Source of the DNA: JBCBTD01 sp039818825
GTDB taxonomy: Bacteria; Pseudomonadota; Alphaproteobacteria; Geminicoccales; Geminicoccaceae
Length of the DNA stretch: 64,000 nt
Assembly (NCBI GenBank): GCA_039818825.1
Contig: JBCBTD010000018.1
Coordinates: 4,313-68,312, forward strand
Direction of reading: 5' to 3'
Position 1 is the stretch's first letter. Each line of letters opens with the position of its first letter. The translations under genes and the position numbers were made by a program. Of this stretch, positions 19,813 to 29,145 are shown one piece after another. The notes beneath the pieces were generated by a model, which searched no databases, was not told the origin of the DNA, and saw only the letters and a list, made by a program, of their open reading frames with translations.

Positions 19813-20559
19813 GTGTCTTGGCGCCGCCGTGCACTCCTGGGTTCGCTGCCGCTCTGGCTCGGCGCCGCGGCACCTCTGCCGACGTCCGAGCAGCTCCGGC
19901 TTTTTGCCAGCGCCGACGAGGTCGCACCCTCGCCGCCGGGGACGGTCCTGTTCGTCGGCAGCTCGACGATACGATTGTGGCCGCGGCTGGCCGATGACTT
20001 CGCGCCTTTGGCGGTGGTGCAGCGCGGCTTCGGCGGGGCGACGCTCGCCGAGGTGGTGACCCATGCCGACGTCTTGTTCGCCCCACATCGGCCGGCGGCG
20101 ATCGTGCTCTACGCCGGCGAGAACGACATCGCTGCCGGGGCCAGCCCGGCCGACGTCGCCGAACGTTTCAGCGACCTCCTGGACCGCCTCGCCGTTCTGT
20201 ATCCCGAGCCGGTGCCGATCATCGTACCCGGTCCGAAGCCCAGCCTCGCCCGTGCCGAGCTGTGGCCGGCCATGCAGGCGACGACCGTGGCACTGTCCGA
20301 CGTCGCTTCGCCCGTCCACGACGTCCAAGTGATCGATCTGGCACCGAGGCTGGTCGGTCCAGAGGGGCGTTTGCAGCCGTCGCTCTACGCACCGGACCTG
20401 CTGCATTTCTCGGAGGCAGGCTACCGGGTGTTGCGCGCCATCGTCGCCGAGGCGCTGGTCGATGCTGGTGCCATCGGCGAATCGGGTCGTGACGGGCCGC
20501 AGCCGGGCTCTGCCGGCGGCACGTTCGAGCCCGTTGCCGCGGTGACCCCGGCGCCCTAG
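19813..20559 (+). CDS. SGNH/GDSL-type hydrolase, exported
   Basis: Serine esterase-like protein of 248 residues. With a GTG start at 19813 it has a signal-like N-terminus (RRR then LLGSLPLWLGAAA). Block I is FVGSSTIRLW with Ser at about 51, the Gly block is GFGGAT, the Asn block is YAGENDIAAG with Asn104, and DLLHFSEAGY provides Asp and His. All four SGNH blocks are present. The closest style is the GDSL-like proteins acting on acyl or acetyl esters of envelope sugars. It is divergent from yceI. An upstream ATG would add residues that spoil the signal peptide. Confidence 0.8.
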   Translation: MSWRRRALLGSLPLWLGAAAPLPTSEQLRLFASADEVAPSPPGTVLFVGSSTIRLWPRLADDFAPLAVVQRGFGGATLAEVVTHADVLFAPHRPAAIVLYAGENDIAAGASPADVAERFSDLLDRLAVLYPEPVPIIVPGPKPSLARAELWPAMQATTVALSDVASPVHDVQVIDLAPRLVGPEGRLQPSLYAPDLLHFSEAGYRVLRAIVAEALVDAGAIGESGRDGPQPGSAGGTFEPVAAVTPAP

Positions 20560-20743
20560 AGCCGGTGCATCGTGACCGCGCAGCCGAGGCATGGCACCGA
20601 GCGTTGGTGCGCGTGAGAATTGCGGGCCGGGCTGCTGCTGGCGCTTCGCTTTCGCCGAGAACGGACCAGGGCCGATCGTGCTATGGGGAACCGGTGGCAA
20701 CGGCGGTTCGCGCCGGAACACCAGTCAAGTAGCGAGATCCGAA

Positions 20744-21973
20744 ATGCGGTCCATACCTGCCGCACGCGGCCATGTCGTCCCGCTTCTCCAGAACGGGTTT
20801 CGACCGTTCTTCTTGGGTGGCGCGCTCTGGCTCGCCTTCGCTACCCCGTACTGGTTGTGGCTGCTGTTGGACGGCCGTAGCGGCTGGAGCCGACTCGACC
20901 CTCTCGCTTGGCATCAGCACGAGACGTTGTTCGGCGGCATCGGCGCTATCGTCGTGGGCTTTCTGTTGACGGCCGTGCCCAACTGGACCGGGCGACTGCC
21001 ACTCCGCGGCCGACCGCTCCTCTTGATGGCGCTCCTTTGGGCGGTTGCGCGCGGTGCAAACCTGACCAGCAGCGTCCTGCCGCCCTGGCTCGCCCCGCTG
21101 CTGGACGCGGGCTTCCTCACCGCGGTCACACTCTTTGCATCCCGTGAGATCTGGGTTGGCCGCAACTGGCGCAACCTGCCGCTGGTCGGTCTGGTGGGCG
21201 CATTCGCCCTGGCGGCGTGGGGCTCACACCTGGCGAGCCTTGGCATCGGCGATGGCGACGTCTGGCGCCGGTTCGGGATTGCTGCGGTCGTGCTCTTGGT
21301 CGGGCTGATCGGCGGCCGCGTCGTGCCGAGCTTCACGACCAACTGGCTGAAGAAGCGAGGCGAGGCACATCTACCGATCCCCTTCGGCCGCTTCGACGTC
21401 GCCAGCCTCGCACTCCTCGCGGTGACCATGCTCGCCTGGACCGTCGCACCGGATGCTCGGCTGACCGCATGGGTCGCGCTCGCAGCGGGTGTCGTCCACC
21501 TGGTCCGCCTCGCGCGCTGGTGCGGGCACCGCACGTTGGCCGAGCCGCTCGTCACCATCCTGCATGTCGGCTACCTGTGGGTGGGGGTCGGCTTGGTCCT
21601 CGTCGGCCTGGTGGGTCTGGTACCGGCGCTGGTCGGTTTGAACACCACACACGCGCTGACGGCAGGCGCGCTCGGCACGATGACGCTGGCGGTGATGACC
21701 CGCGCGTCCCTCGGCCACACCGGGCGCGCGCTGGTGGCCGACGGCCCGACCATCGCCATCTACGCTCTGGTCGTTCTGGGCGCTCTCGTGCGTGTCGTCG
21801 GCGACGTGGCAGGGATGGGCTTCACCACGGCGAGGCTGGTCGCGGCGCTCGCCTGGTCGGGCGCCTACCTGGGGTTCGCGTTGCACTACGGCCCCATGCT
21901 CGTGCGCCCGCGTACCGACGCCGTAGCAGACGGTCCGGCGGGGGCCGCCGAGGCAGCGCGCGAGCGCGGGTGA
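20744..21973 (+). CDS. nnrS: NnrS family haem-copper membrane protein
   Basis: Polytopic protein of 409 residues with about 12 helices, starting near LLQNGFRPFFLGGALW, the family opening. HQHETLFGG and VPNWTGR follow, and MTRASLGHTGR comes late, all typical of NnrS. NnrS proteins protect against nitric oxide stress and are often found in denitrifiers. The ATG at 20744 is chosen because the family motif follows it closely; upstream codons look random. No Nnr/FNR-type site was seen upstream. It stands alone, convergent with the pseudogene. Confidence 0.9.
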   Translation: MRSIPAARGHVVPLLQNGFRPFFLGGALWLAFATPYWLWLLLDGRSGWSRLDPLAWHQHETLFGGIGAIVVGFLLTAVPNWTGRLPLRGRPLLLMALLWAVARGANLTSSVLPPWLAPLLDAGFLTAVTLFASREIWVGRNWRNLPLVGLVGAFALAAWGSHLASLGIGDGDVWRRFGIAAVVLLVGLIGGRVVPSFTTNWLKKRGEAHLPIPFGRFDVASLALLAVTMLAWTVAPDARLTAWVALAAGVVHLVRLARWCGHRTLAEPLVTILHVGYLWVGVGLVLVGLVGLVPALVGLNTTHALTAGALGTMTLAVMTRASLGHTGRALVADGPTIAIYALVVLGALVRVVGDVAGMGFTTARLVAALAWSGAYLGFALHYGPMLVRPRTDAVADGPAGAAEAARERG

Positions 21974-22041
21974 CAGGTTGGGTGCGGGACGCGCTGGCCG
22001 GGCCCCGGCGCTTCGCTACGGACGGCACTGCCGGGTGATCG

Positions 22042-22508
22042 CTACAGGCCGCCTTGGGCGCCGCGGACCGCTGCAGCGGCCGTGATCAGGCCTGCGGTCA
22101 CGAGCACGCGGTGCAGGCGCCGGACGAGCCGCAGCGTGCCTTGCGGATCGCGCGCCACGCGACGGTGGAGCCATCGGCGCAGACACAGCGGCTCGGCGAC
22201 GACGAGGACGACCGTGATGATCACCCAGACCGCCACCGCTGCGTGCATCCACGAGAAAGCGGTCTCCGGCAACCGAACCCAGAGGAACAGCCGGTCCGCG
22301 AGGCGGACGCCGCTCGTCCCGGCCAGGAGCGTCTAGAGCGCGGCCAGGGCGGGAAACGGCCGTCGATGCGCTCGAACAGCGCGATCGGGTCGAGGCTGGA
22401 CTAGAAACCGCGAACCGCCGGCAGGACGACCCAGATCACCATGGCGACGCCGCCGATCCGGTGGGCGACGGCAAGCACCTGGAGTGCGGCGGGCGCGCGC
22501 TAGGTCAT
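22042..22508 (-). pseudogene. Decayed polytopic membrane-protein gene (CopD-like)
   Basis: Conceptual translation gives a coherent membrane protein of about 155 residues that is broken. It opens MT-stop-RAPAALQVLAVAHRIGG, has a second TAG after PAVRGF, and needs a frame shift near 22350, close to GRFP, followed by a third TAG after ALAAL. It then runs open to the end (about 76 codons: MHAAVAVWVIITVVLVVAEPL, then RLVRRLHRVLVTAGL). The pieces align with small CopD/DUF2269-like four-helix proteins with a conserved WMHA and LHR. All three stops are TAG. It is a true pseudogene or a region with several sequence errors; the spread of lesions favours decay. Confidence 0.75.
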
Positions 22509-22530
22509 CCAGTGCGGCTCGTCCGATGGC

Positions 22531-24201
22531 TCAGGCTCCGACGCGCTCTTCCGGCGGGACGTACTGCTCCTTGCTGCCGCCGCAGGCGAGAACCGGCTCG
22601 CGTTGCTCCTTCACCTCGGCGCTGGCGGCGGCGGGCTCTCGCGACTCGTTGTGCACGGCGCGCACCTTGACCGGGGGCGGGCGCTTGCGGACAGGCGCCT
22701 GCTTCCAGCTCGGCTCTGCCGCCTCCTCCAGTGTTCGGTTCTCGTCGAACTGGAAGTTCAGCTTGCCCTTCGATTGCGGACCCCAGTAGCCGACGCGTCC
22801 AAGATCGTAGAACTTGCGTTGGAACCCGCTCAGCAGGAACGCCTTCAGGCAGCCCAGCATGTAACGCCGCTTCTCACGGTTCCAGATCCACGGGTACTCG
22901 AAAAAGCTCTTCCAACTGTAAAAGCGACGGTAGTTGTGCATCACGCGATCGAGCACCTCGTCGCGGGTCATCTCGTCGGGCTTGATGATCGGGGTGACGA
23001 AGTTGTACTTGTCGAAGTCGAACACCTCGACCTTGTCGCCGAGCTCCTTGAACAGGTCGGAGAACGGCCACGGCGTGTACATCGCCCAGTTGGCCATGTC
23101 GGGCTTCCAATCCATGGCCATGCGGAACGTCTCTTCGAGGGTCTCCTTGGTCTCGTTCTCGAGGCCGACGATGAACTGAGCCTCGGCGACGATGCCGTTC
23201 TGGCGCAGCAGTTGGATCGCTTTTTTGTTGTCGGCGATCGTCGTTTCTTTGTTGAAGCGATCGAGCTTGAGCTGGCTCGCCGCCTCGGTGCCGAGCGAGA
23301 CGTGGATCAGCCCAGCGCTGCGGTACAGCGGCAGCAGTTCCTCGTCCCTGAGGATGTCGGTCACCCGCGTGTTGATGCCCCAAAGCACGGGCAGCTTGCG
23401 CGCTGCCAGCTCTTCGCAAAAGGCGATGAACTTCTTGCGGTGGATCGTCGGTTCTTCGTCGGCGAGGATGAAGAAGCCGACCTCGTGGTTGCGGACCAGA
23501 TCCTCGATCTCGTCGACGACCTTCTTGGGGTCACGGATGCGGTAGTCGCGCCAGAACATCCATTGTGAGCAGAAGCTGCAGGTGAACGGGCAACCGCGCG
23601 CGAAGTTGGGGATGGCGACGCGCGTGCCGGTCGGGATGTAGATGTAGTGGTGCCAGTCGAGCACGGTCCAGTCGGGCGCGATGCTGTCGACGTCGGCGAT
23701 CGTCGGTGCTGCCGGGGTCGCCGTGACCCGCTCGCCGTCGGCAAAGGCGATACCCTTGACGTCGCCCCGAGCCTCGGGCCAGCGGCCCTCGTCGACGGTG
23801 CGCACGAGGTCGAGGAGGACGCTTTCACCCTCGCCACGGACCACGGCGTCGATCCACGGCGCCTCTTTCAACACCTGGGCGTACATGAAGGTTCCATGCA
23901 CACCGCCGAGCAGCGTGACCGCGTCCGGATGCAGCTCTTTGGCGATCTCCAGCGCCCGCTCGGCCTTGTAGATGGACGGCGTGATCGCGGTCGCGCCGAC
24001 GATGTCGGGCTTCTCTTCGGCCAGCATCTCGCGGAGCTGTTCGTCCGTGAGATCGAGCGTCATGGCGTCGATGAAGCGGAAATCCGTGTAGCCCGCCTGT
24101 TTCAGCGCACCGGCAAGATACGCGACCCAAGCTGGCGGCCACTTGCCAGCGATCTCCGCCCCACCCGAGTGGTAGTTGGGATGGACCATGACGATGCGCA
24201 T
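22531..24201 (-). CDS. bchE: Anaerobic Mg-protoporphyrin IX monomethyl ester oxidative cyclase BchE
   Basis: Cobalamin-dependent radical SAM enzyme that forms the fifth ring of bacteriochlorophyll without O2. The N-terminal B12-binding-like domain starts MRIVMVHPNYHSGGAEIAG, nearly as in known BchE. The radical-SAM cluster is Cys204-Cys208-Cys211 in ARGCPFTCSFCSQW, and FFILADEEPTI, GLIHVSLGTEAA and GYWGPQSK are also conserved. At 556 residues it is full length with a charged tail. GGGGGG precedes the ATG at 24201, chosen over a codon 27 bases upstream. No other photosynthesis gene is nearby, so the pigment cluster would be elsewhere. A TGT-N12-ACA site lies upstream. Confidence 0.95.
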   Translation of the reverse strand: MRIVMVHPNYHSGGAEIAGKWPPAWVAYLAGALKQAGYTDFRFIDAMTLDLTDEQLREMLAEEKPDIVGATAITPSIYKAERALEIAKELHPDAVTLLGGVHGTFMYAQVLKEAPWIDAVVRGEGESVLLDLVRTVDEGRWPEARGDVKGIAFADGERVTATPAAPTIADVDSIAPDWTVLDWHHYIYIPTGTRVAIPNFARGCPFTCSFCSQWMFWRDYRIRDPKKVVDEIEDLVRNHEVGFFILADEEPTIHRKKFIAFCEELAARKLPVLWGINTRVTDILRDEELLPLYRSAGLIHVSLGTEAASQLKLDRFNKETTIADNKKAIQLLRQNGIVAEAQFIVGLENETKETLEETFRMAMDWKPDMANWAMYTPWPFSDLFKELGDKVEVFDFDKYNFVTPIIKPDEMTRDEVLDRVMHNYRRFYSWKSFFEYPWIWNREKRRYMLGCLKAFLLSGFQRKFYDLGRVGYWGPQSKGKLNFQFDENRTLEEAAEPSWKQAPVRKRPPPVKVRAVHNESREPAAASAEVKEQREPVLACGGSKEQYVPPEERVGA

Positions 24202-24248
24202 GCTTGCGTTCCCCCCAATCGCCGTCACCGGAGCTAGACTGTACGGAG

Positions 24249-24266
24249 TGTCAACGCTTTTTTACA
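24249..24266. promoter_or_regulatory. PpsR/CrtJ-type site TGT-N12-ACA upstream of bchE
   Basis: An exact TGT-N12-ACA repeat lies 48 bases before the bchE start. On the minus strand its right half is part of TTGACA, a good -35 box, so binding would compete with RNA polymerase. PpsR/CrtJ is the known aerobic repressor of photosynthesis genes and uses this motif. Only one copy is seen, whereas such promoters often have two. Confidence 0.6.
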
Positions 24267-24483
24267 AGATGGAACCGGTGCTCGTTGGCCCAACGTCTTG
24301 GCCCTCCGCGCACGGTCGGTGCATTGGCCGCGGTCGGCCGGTGCGGCCCGACTTGGAGTGTTGGATCGTTGGCGGCGACGTGGTCGGCCGATCGATGGCG
24401 AAAAGCACTGGCCAACGGTCGGCGGCTCTGCTTGCTTCCGGCACGAAGCGCCGTTCACGGTGCCAATTCAGGGAGCTCGTCAA

Positions 24484-25455
24484 GTGCGGTTCACGACCAC
24501 CGCTGCCGCCTGTGCTGCGGCCGTCCTCGTCTCGACCTCGGCTTTTGCCGCCTGCGACTGGAAGCCCGAGCGGGCCGTGACCTACGTCGTGCCGTGGGGG
24601 GCCGGCGGCGGTACCGATGCGAACTCGCGGATGCTGGCGAGCCTGCTCGAACGCGACATGGGTCAGCCGTTCAACGTGGTGAACCGCACCGGCGGCAACG
24701 GTGTGGTCGGCCACAGCGCCATCGCCACCGCCGATCCCGACGGCTACACGGTCGGCGCGGCGACGGTCGAGATCGCCATGATGCGCCACATCGGCCTCAC
24801 CGATCTGAGCCACGAGGACATCACACCTATTGCACTGGTCGACATCGTTCCGGCCAGCGTCACCGTTGGCGCCGACAGCCAGTTCGAATCGCTGCAGGAC
24901 CTCTTGGCCCACGTCCGCGAGAATCCGGGTGATCTGACCGCGTCGGGTACGGCCCAGGGCGGCATCTGGCATCTGGCGATCGCCGGGCTGCTGGAGGCCG
25001 AGGGGATCGACCCGGCGGCAATCCGCTGGATTCCCTCGGACGGCGCGGCCTCGGGCATGCAGGAGCTGATGGCCGGCGGCGTGGACATGGTGACCGTCGC
25101 GCTTTCCGAGGCCAAGGCACTGGTCGAAGCTGGTGAGCTGAAGGCGCTGGCCTACATGCACGACGAGCCGATGGACGCGCTACCCGACGTGCCGACCACC
25201 GCCGACACCCTGGACAGCGGCTGGACCTTGGCGGCGTTCATCACGATCAGCGGGCCCAAGGGCCTGCCGGAGGACATTCTCTGTTCCTACGAAGCCGCGG
25301 TGCAGCGTGCCTTCGAGACCCAGGAGTGGGCCGACTTCAAGGCGTCGCGCGGCTCCACCGTCGTCAAGATGAGCTCCGAAGACACCAAGTCGATGGTGGC
25401 GAAGGCCGACACCGACCTCGGCAATACGATGAAGGCCATCGGGCTCGCGAACTGA
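24484..25455 (+). CDS. tctC: Tripartite tricarboxylate transporter, substrate-binding protein TctC
   Basis: Periplasmic solute-binding protein of 323 residues. With the GTG start at 24484 (GGGAG eight bases upstream) it has a signal peptide ending AFAAC. The family core is clear: VTYVVPWGAGGGTD, NRTGGNGVVG, ADPDGYTV, and ISGPKGLPEDI. It delivers a carboxylate to TctAB; the substrate cannot be read. The first residue of the mature part may be a cysteine (FAAC), so a lipid anchor is possible. It is divergent from bchE, and tctB and tctA follow. Confidence 0.92.
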   Translation: MRFTTTAAACAAAVLVSTSAFAACDWKPERAVTYVVPWGAGGGTDANSRMLASLLERDMGQPFNVVNRTGGNGVVGHSAIATADPDGYTVGAATVEIAMMRHIGLTDLSHEDITPIALVDIVPASVTVGADSQFESLQDLLAHVRENPGDLTASGTAQGGIWHLAIAGLLEAEGIDPAAIRWIPSDGAASGMQELMAGGVDMVTVALSEAKALVEAGELKALAYMHDEPMDALPDVPTTADTLDSGWTLAAFITISGPKGLPEDILCSYEAAVQRAFETQEWADFKASRGSTVVKMSSEDTKSMVAKADTDLGNTMKAIGLAN

Positions 25456-25527
25456 CGCGAACTGAGATGACCGCCTCGGGCGTCGGCTCCGGCCGGCGCC
25501 CGCCTCGGCCTCACGCGGAGCACGATC

Positions 25528-26010
25528 GTGCGCCTCGATGACCGACTTCTCGGGCTCCTGCTCGTCGGCTTCTCGGCGCTGGTCATCGGCTACGCCCAGA
25601 CCTTTCCGGTGCTGGGCGGGATGGATGTCGGCCCGGCACTGTTCCCTTCGGTCATCGCCAGTTTCCTCGGTGTTTGCGGATTGGCGATGATCGTCCAGGG
25701 CGCCTTGCGCCGCCGCGCCGGCGAGCGGGGACCGCTGCTGGAGCTCGACCCCTGGGCTCGCACGAGGCGCGGGATCGGCAGCCTCGTCATCGTGGTCGGC
25801 GCCGTGATCTTCTTCGGCTCGACCTTGGAGTTTCTGGGCTTCCACATCAGCGCTGCACTCACCTTGCTGGTGCTGCTCTTGTGGTTGGAGGTCCGGCCGG
25901 TGACGGCGGTGCTGACGGCAGCGCTCGCGACCTTCGTGACCCACGGGCTCTTCTACAGCCAACTCCGTGTCCCACTGCCCTGGGGCCTGCTCGAACCCGT
26001 GGCCTGGTAG
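25528..26010 (+). CDS. tctB: TctB small membrane subunit
   Basis: A 160-residue subunit with four helices, as expected for TctB. The hydrophobic core segments are at about 7-25, 40-60, 85-105 and 112-150, and the small-subunit signature MDVGPALFPSVIA is present. It starts with GTG and has GGAG seven bases upstream. The stop (TAG) touches the tctA start, so the two are translationally linked. Partner of the large channel TctA. Confidence 0.88.
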   Translation: MRLDDRLLGLLLVGFSALVIGYAQTFPVLGGMDVGPALFPSVIASFLGVCGLAMIVQGALRRRAGERGPLLELDPWARTRRGIGSLVIVVGAVIFFGSTLEFLGFHISAALTLLVLLLWLEVRPVTAVLTAALATFVTHGLFYSQLRVPLPWGLLEPVAW

Positions 26011-27531
26011 ATGCCCGAAGCGGTCGCCGGCGCGTTCGGCCTCGTCCTCCAGTTCGACGTCCTCGCCGTCATCCTCATGGCGGCGTTCTACGGCGCCTTC
26101 GTGGGCGCCATCCCCGGCCTGACGGCGACCATGTCGGTGGCGCTGCTGGTGCCGTTGACGTTCTTCATGGAACCGGTGCCGGCGATCGCCGCGATCGTCA
26201 CCACGACCGCCACCGCCATCTTCGCCGGTGACATTCCAGGCGCGCTTCTGCGCATTCCCGGAACCCCGGCGTCGGCCGCTTATGCTGCCGAAGCCTACGC
26301 CATGACCAAGAAGGGCGAGGCACAGCTCGCGTTGACGACCAGTCTCGTCACTGCGGTGATCGGCGGGCTGATCGGCACGTTCGTGCTGATGGCGATCGCG
26401 CCGGAACTCGCCCGCTTCGCCGTGCAGTTCTCGGCCGTCGAGTACTTCTGGATCGCCTGCATCGGCCTCACCTGCGCGGTGTTGATCGCCGGCAGCACCG
26501 TGGTCAAGAGTTTCACCTCGCTGCTGATCGGCCTCTTCATCGCCACCATCGGCATCGACATCACCGTTGGGTACCCGCGCTTCACCTTCGGCAGCGTCGA
26601 GCTCTTGGACGGCGTCAGCTTCATTCCGGCGATGATCGGCATGTTCGCCGTCGCGGAGATCCTCCGCAACGTCGCCCGCGGCGTCGGCGGCGAGCGACTC
26701 CCGGACAACCCGCTCGGTAGCGGCCTCGAGGGCTTCGGCGCGATGCTGGGGCGCTACCGCTGGAACATCGCCCGCGGCAGTGGCCTCGGCGCGGTGGTCG
26801 GCTCGCTGCCGGGAGCGGGTGCCGACATCGCCGCCTGGATCGCCTACACCATCGCCCAGCGCTTCTCGAAGACGCCGGAACGGTTCGGCAAGGGCCATCC
26901 CGAGGGCATCGCCGAGGCCGGTGCGGCCAACAACGCGGCGGTCGCCGGCGCCTGGACGCCCGCCTTGTGCTTCGGCATCCCCGGCGACACCGTGACCGCC
27001 ATCGCCATCGGCATTCTGTACTTGAAAGGCCTGCAGCCGGGCCCTCTGGTGTTCACCCAGCAGCCCGATCTGGTCTACGCCGTGTTCGTCTCGTTCCTGG
27101 TGGCCAACCTGATGCTGCTGCCGATCGGCCTTCTCGCGATCCGCACCTCCAGCTACGTGCTCCGCGTGCCACAAAACATGCTGATGCCGATCATCCTGTT
27201 GTTCTGCATGGTCGGCTCGTTCGCCATGACCAATGCTGTCTTCGCCATCTGGATCATGCTGGCGTTGGGCGTTCTCGCATTCTTCATGGAGGAGAACGGC
27301 ATTCCGGTGGCGCCGGCGATCCTCGGCATCGTCCTCGGGCCGATGATCGAGGACAACTTCATGCGCTCGTACATGCGCTACCAGGGCGATCTTTCAGGAT
27401 TTTTCGACCGCCCGATCGCCGCCGTTCTCGGCGCTGTGACTTTGCTCATTTGGACGGCGCTGATCGTCCGCTACGTGCGGGAGGCGACCCGGTCACGGTC
27501 CGCGGTACCCGCCCCCGACGGGACGGCCTGA
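26011..27531 (+). CDS. tctA: TctA large membrane subunit
   Basis: Polytopic channel subunit of 506 residues with about 11-12 helices. Family hallmarks are GAIPGLTATMSVALLVPLTF, the paired GDIPGALLRIPGTP motif and its second repeat SLPGAGADIAAW with FGIPGDTVTAI. ATG follows the tctB stop immediately. It works with TctB and the TctC binding protein as a secondary carboxylate importer driven by the ion gradient. No TctDE sensor pair is in the window. Confidence 0.95.
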   Translation: MPEAVAGAFGLVLQFDVLAVILMAAFYGAFVGAIPGLTATMSVALLVPLTFFMEPVPAIAAIVTTTATAIFAGDIPGALLRIPGTPASAAYAAEAYAMTKKGEAQLALTTSLVTAVIGGLIGTFVLMAIAPELARFAVQFSAVEYFWIACIGLTCAVLIAGSTVVKSFTSLLIGLFIATIGIDITVGYPRFTFGSVELLDGVSFIPAMIGMFAVAEILRNVARGVGGERLPDNPLGSGLEGFGAMLGRYRWNIARGSGLGAVVGSLPGAGADIAAWIAYTIAQRFSKTPERFGKGHPEGIAEAGAANNAAVAGAWTPALCFGIPGDTVTAIAIGILYLKGLQPGPLVFTQQPDLVYAVFVSFLVANLMLLPIGLLAIRTSSYVLRVPQNMLMPIILLFCMVGSFAMTNAVFAIWIMLALGVLAFFMEENGIPVAPAILGIVLGPMIEDNFMRSYMRYQGDLSGFFDRPIAAVLGAVTLLIWTALIVRYVREATRSRSAVPAPDGTA

Positions 27532-27670
27532 TCGCGGTCAGCGAGCGCGGATGGGGTCGTTGGGCGTTCCGGTCTGTTGACGAAGCCTCTTTGCCACCCA
27601 AGGTGTAATGTGTACGTTGGCTCATGTTTTTTTCCTGGGTTCGAATGGTTGCAACTGGGAGCATTGGTCG

Positions 27671-29137
27671 ATGCGGTACGGATTGGGCTTGGCCCTCCTT
27701 CTGAGCCTGACCGTCCTGTCGACGACCGGTCAATCACGTGGTGTCGTGCTCACCTCGACCGACGCCGTGGAGCTGCCTTCGGGATCGATTGCGGCAGCCA
27801 ATGCCGAGGTCGTGCAAAGGCTTGCCAGTGGTGATGTCGAGGCGGCGTATCGACTGGCGCAGGGGACGTTGGCCGTCGCCGAGGACACGCTGGGCCGGTA
27901 TCGGCTCTTGACGCTGGAGAGCCTCGAGAACCTAGCGAGCGTTCATGATCGTCGAGGGTCGTTCGGCGAAGCTGCCGCGTTCTACCGGGTGGCTCTAGAT
28001 GTCCGTCAGCACATCTTTGGCCCGGAGCACCCGCAGTCGATCGGTACCCTGCAAGACCTCGCCGTCATCCTGGAACTGACCGGGCAAGTCGACGAAGCGA
28101 CCGTGTTGCACCAACGAGCGCTGGCGCTCGGCGAGCAAACCTTCGGCCCGGACCACCCGGTGACGCTCGACGCGCGTGATCGGTTGGTGGCGCACCTGAT
28201 CAAGGTCGGTCGCCACGACGATGCGGGCTCGCTGGCGCGCTCGTCCGCCGAAGAGCATGCGGCGCAGGCGCTCGAGCCCGGCTTGAGTGTCACGAAAGGC
28301 GACCCGGTCGACGCCGGCCCTGGCGTGCCGCTCACACGGGCGTCGCTCGCCGAACGTCCACTGATGACGGGACTTGGCCAGCCGCCCGAGACTGCGTCGA
28401 CCGACCGGGCCATCAGGGCGCGTTCGGTTGACCCGTGGTCGGTCGGTCCTCGGCCCAGCGACGCAGCGACGGGACGAGGAATGGTACTCTCGCGATCGGC
28501 TGGCGTCGGCGAAGGTGCCAGCGACATCTGGGCGTCGCGCATCTTCACGGGACCCGACCAGTTCCCGCCAGACGGGTTCTCGGCTTACGGCATCATCGCC
28601 TTTCCAAGGGGGCTGTCCCCGATGGACGGCGAGCGGGCGACGTTGATCTGCGAGGCCTACGTTCATGGCTTGATGACGTCGAAGGAGGTGGCAAGCCGCC
28701 TGAACGTGCCGTTGGACGACCAGATGGCGACGGTTTGGCCAGTCACCTCCAACGAGATGGCTGATCGCCTCAACGAGGCGCCGCGCAGCGTACTCTGCGA
28801 AGACGCCATCACCTCGTACGACACGGTAGCCGGCAACATTGCGATCCGCGACGCCGAGATTGCGGGCCTCGATGCGTCGGGCCGCGGCCCCTACCTCCTG
28901 GCTTGGTCGCCGTCGGCATCGAAGGGTGACGCAAACGCCACGGTGCTGGTGGCAGACCTTTCGATGCTGGAGAGCTTCGATGCGGCGGCCGAAGCCTTCC
29001 AGCATTGGGCCGCCGACATCGAGGCCGAGCCGAACTTGTGGCGCAAGGGCTGGGACCTCGACAGGGCCATATCGAAGGTGCGGAACTGGTTCGATCATCA
29101 CGGTAGTCGGATGCTGTTCGTGGTCGGGGCCGGCTGA
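27671..29137 (+). CDS. Exported TPR (kinesin-light-chain-type) repeat protein
   Basis: A 488-residue protein with a signal peptide (MRYGLGLALLLSLTVLSTTG). At about residues 45-190 there are three TPR-like repeats of the kinesin light chain type (RLLTLESLENLASVHDRRG, then YRVALDVRQHIFGPEHP, and HQRALALGEQTFGPDHP). A low-complexity linker follows, then a C-terminal domain from about 280 to 488 that I do not recognise. The start at 27671 is set by GGGAG and the signal. A 55-residue membrane protein follows after eight bases, so the two may act together at the membrane. Function unknown; a peptide or protein-binding scaffold in the periplasm is the inference. Confidence 0.8.
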   Translation: MRYGLGLALLLSLTVLSTTGQSRGVVLTSTDAVELPSGSIAAANAEVVQRLASGDVEAAYRLAQGTLAVAEDTLGRYRLLTLESLENLASVHDRRGSFGEAAAFYRVALDVRQHIFGPEHPQSIGTLQDLAVILELTGQVDEATVLHQRALALGEQTFGPDHPVTLDARDRLVAHLIKVGRHDDAGSLARSSAEEHAAQALEPGLSVTKGDPVDAGPGVPLTRASLAERPLMTGLGQPPETASTDRAIRARSVDPWSVGPRPSDAATGRGMVLSRSAGVGEGASDIWASRIFTGPDQFPPDGFSAYGIIAFPRGLSPMDGERATLICEAYVHGLMTSKEVASRLNVPLDDQMATVWPVTSNEMADRLNEAPRSVLCEDAITSYDTVAGNIAIRDAEIAGLDASGRGPYLLAWSPSASKGDANATVLVADLSMLESFDAAAEAFQHWAADIEAEPNLWRKGWDLDRAISKVRNWFDHHGSRMLFVVGAG

Positions 29138-29145
29138 GCGCCGGG

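Noticed and set aside
25180..27174. Long open frame on the minus strand across tctCBA
   Set aside because: It mirrors the transporter genes on the other strand. Its product is low-complexity His/Arg/Asp/Glu-rich sequence, as expected from antisense frames in GC-rich DNA.
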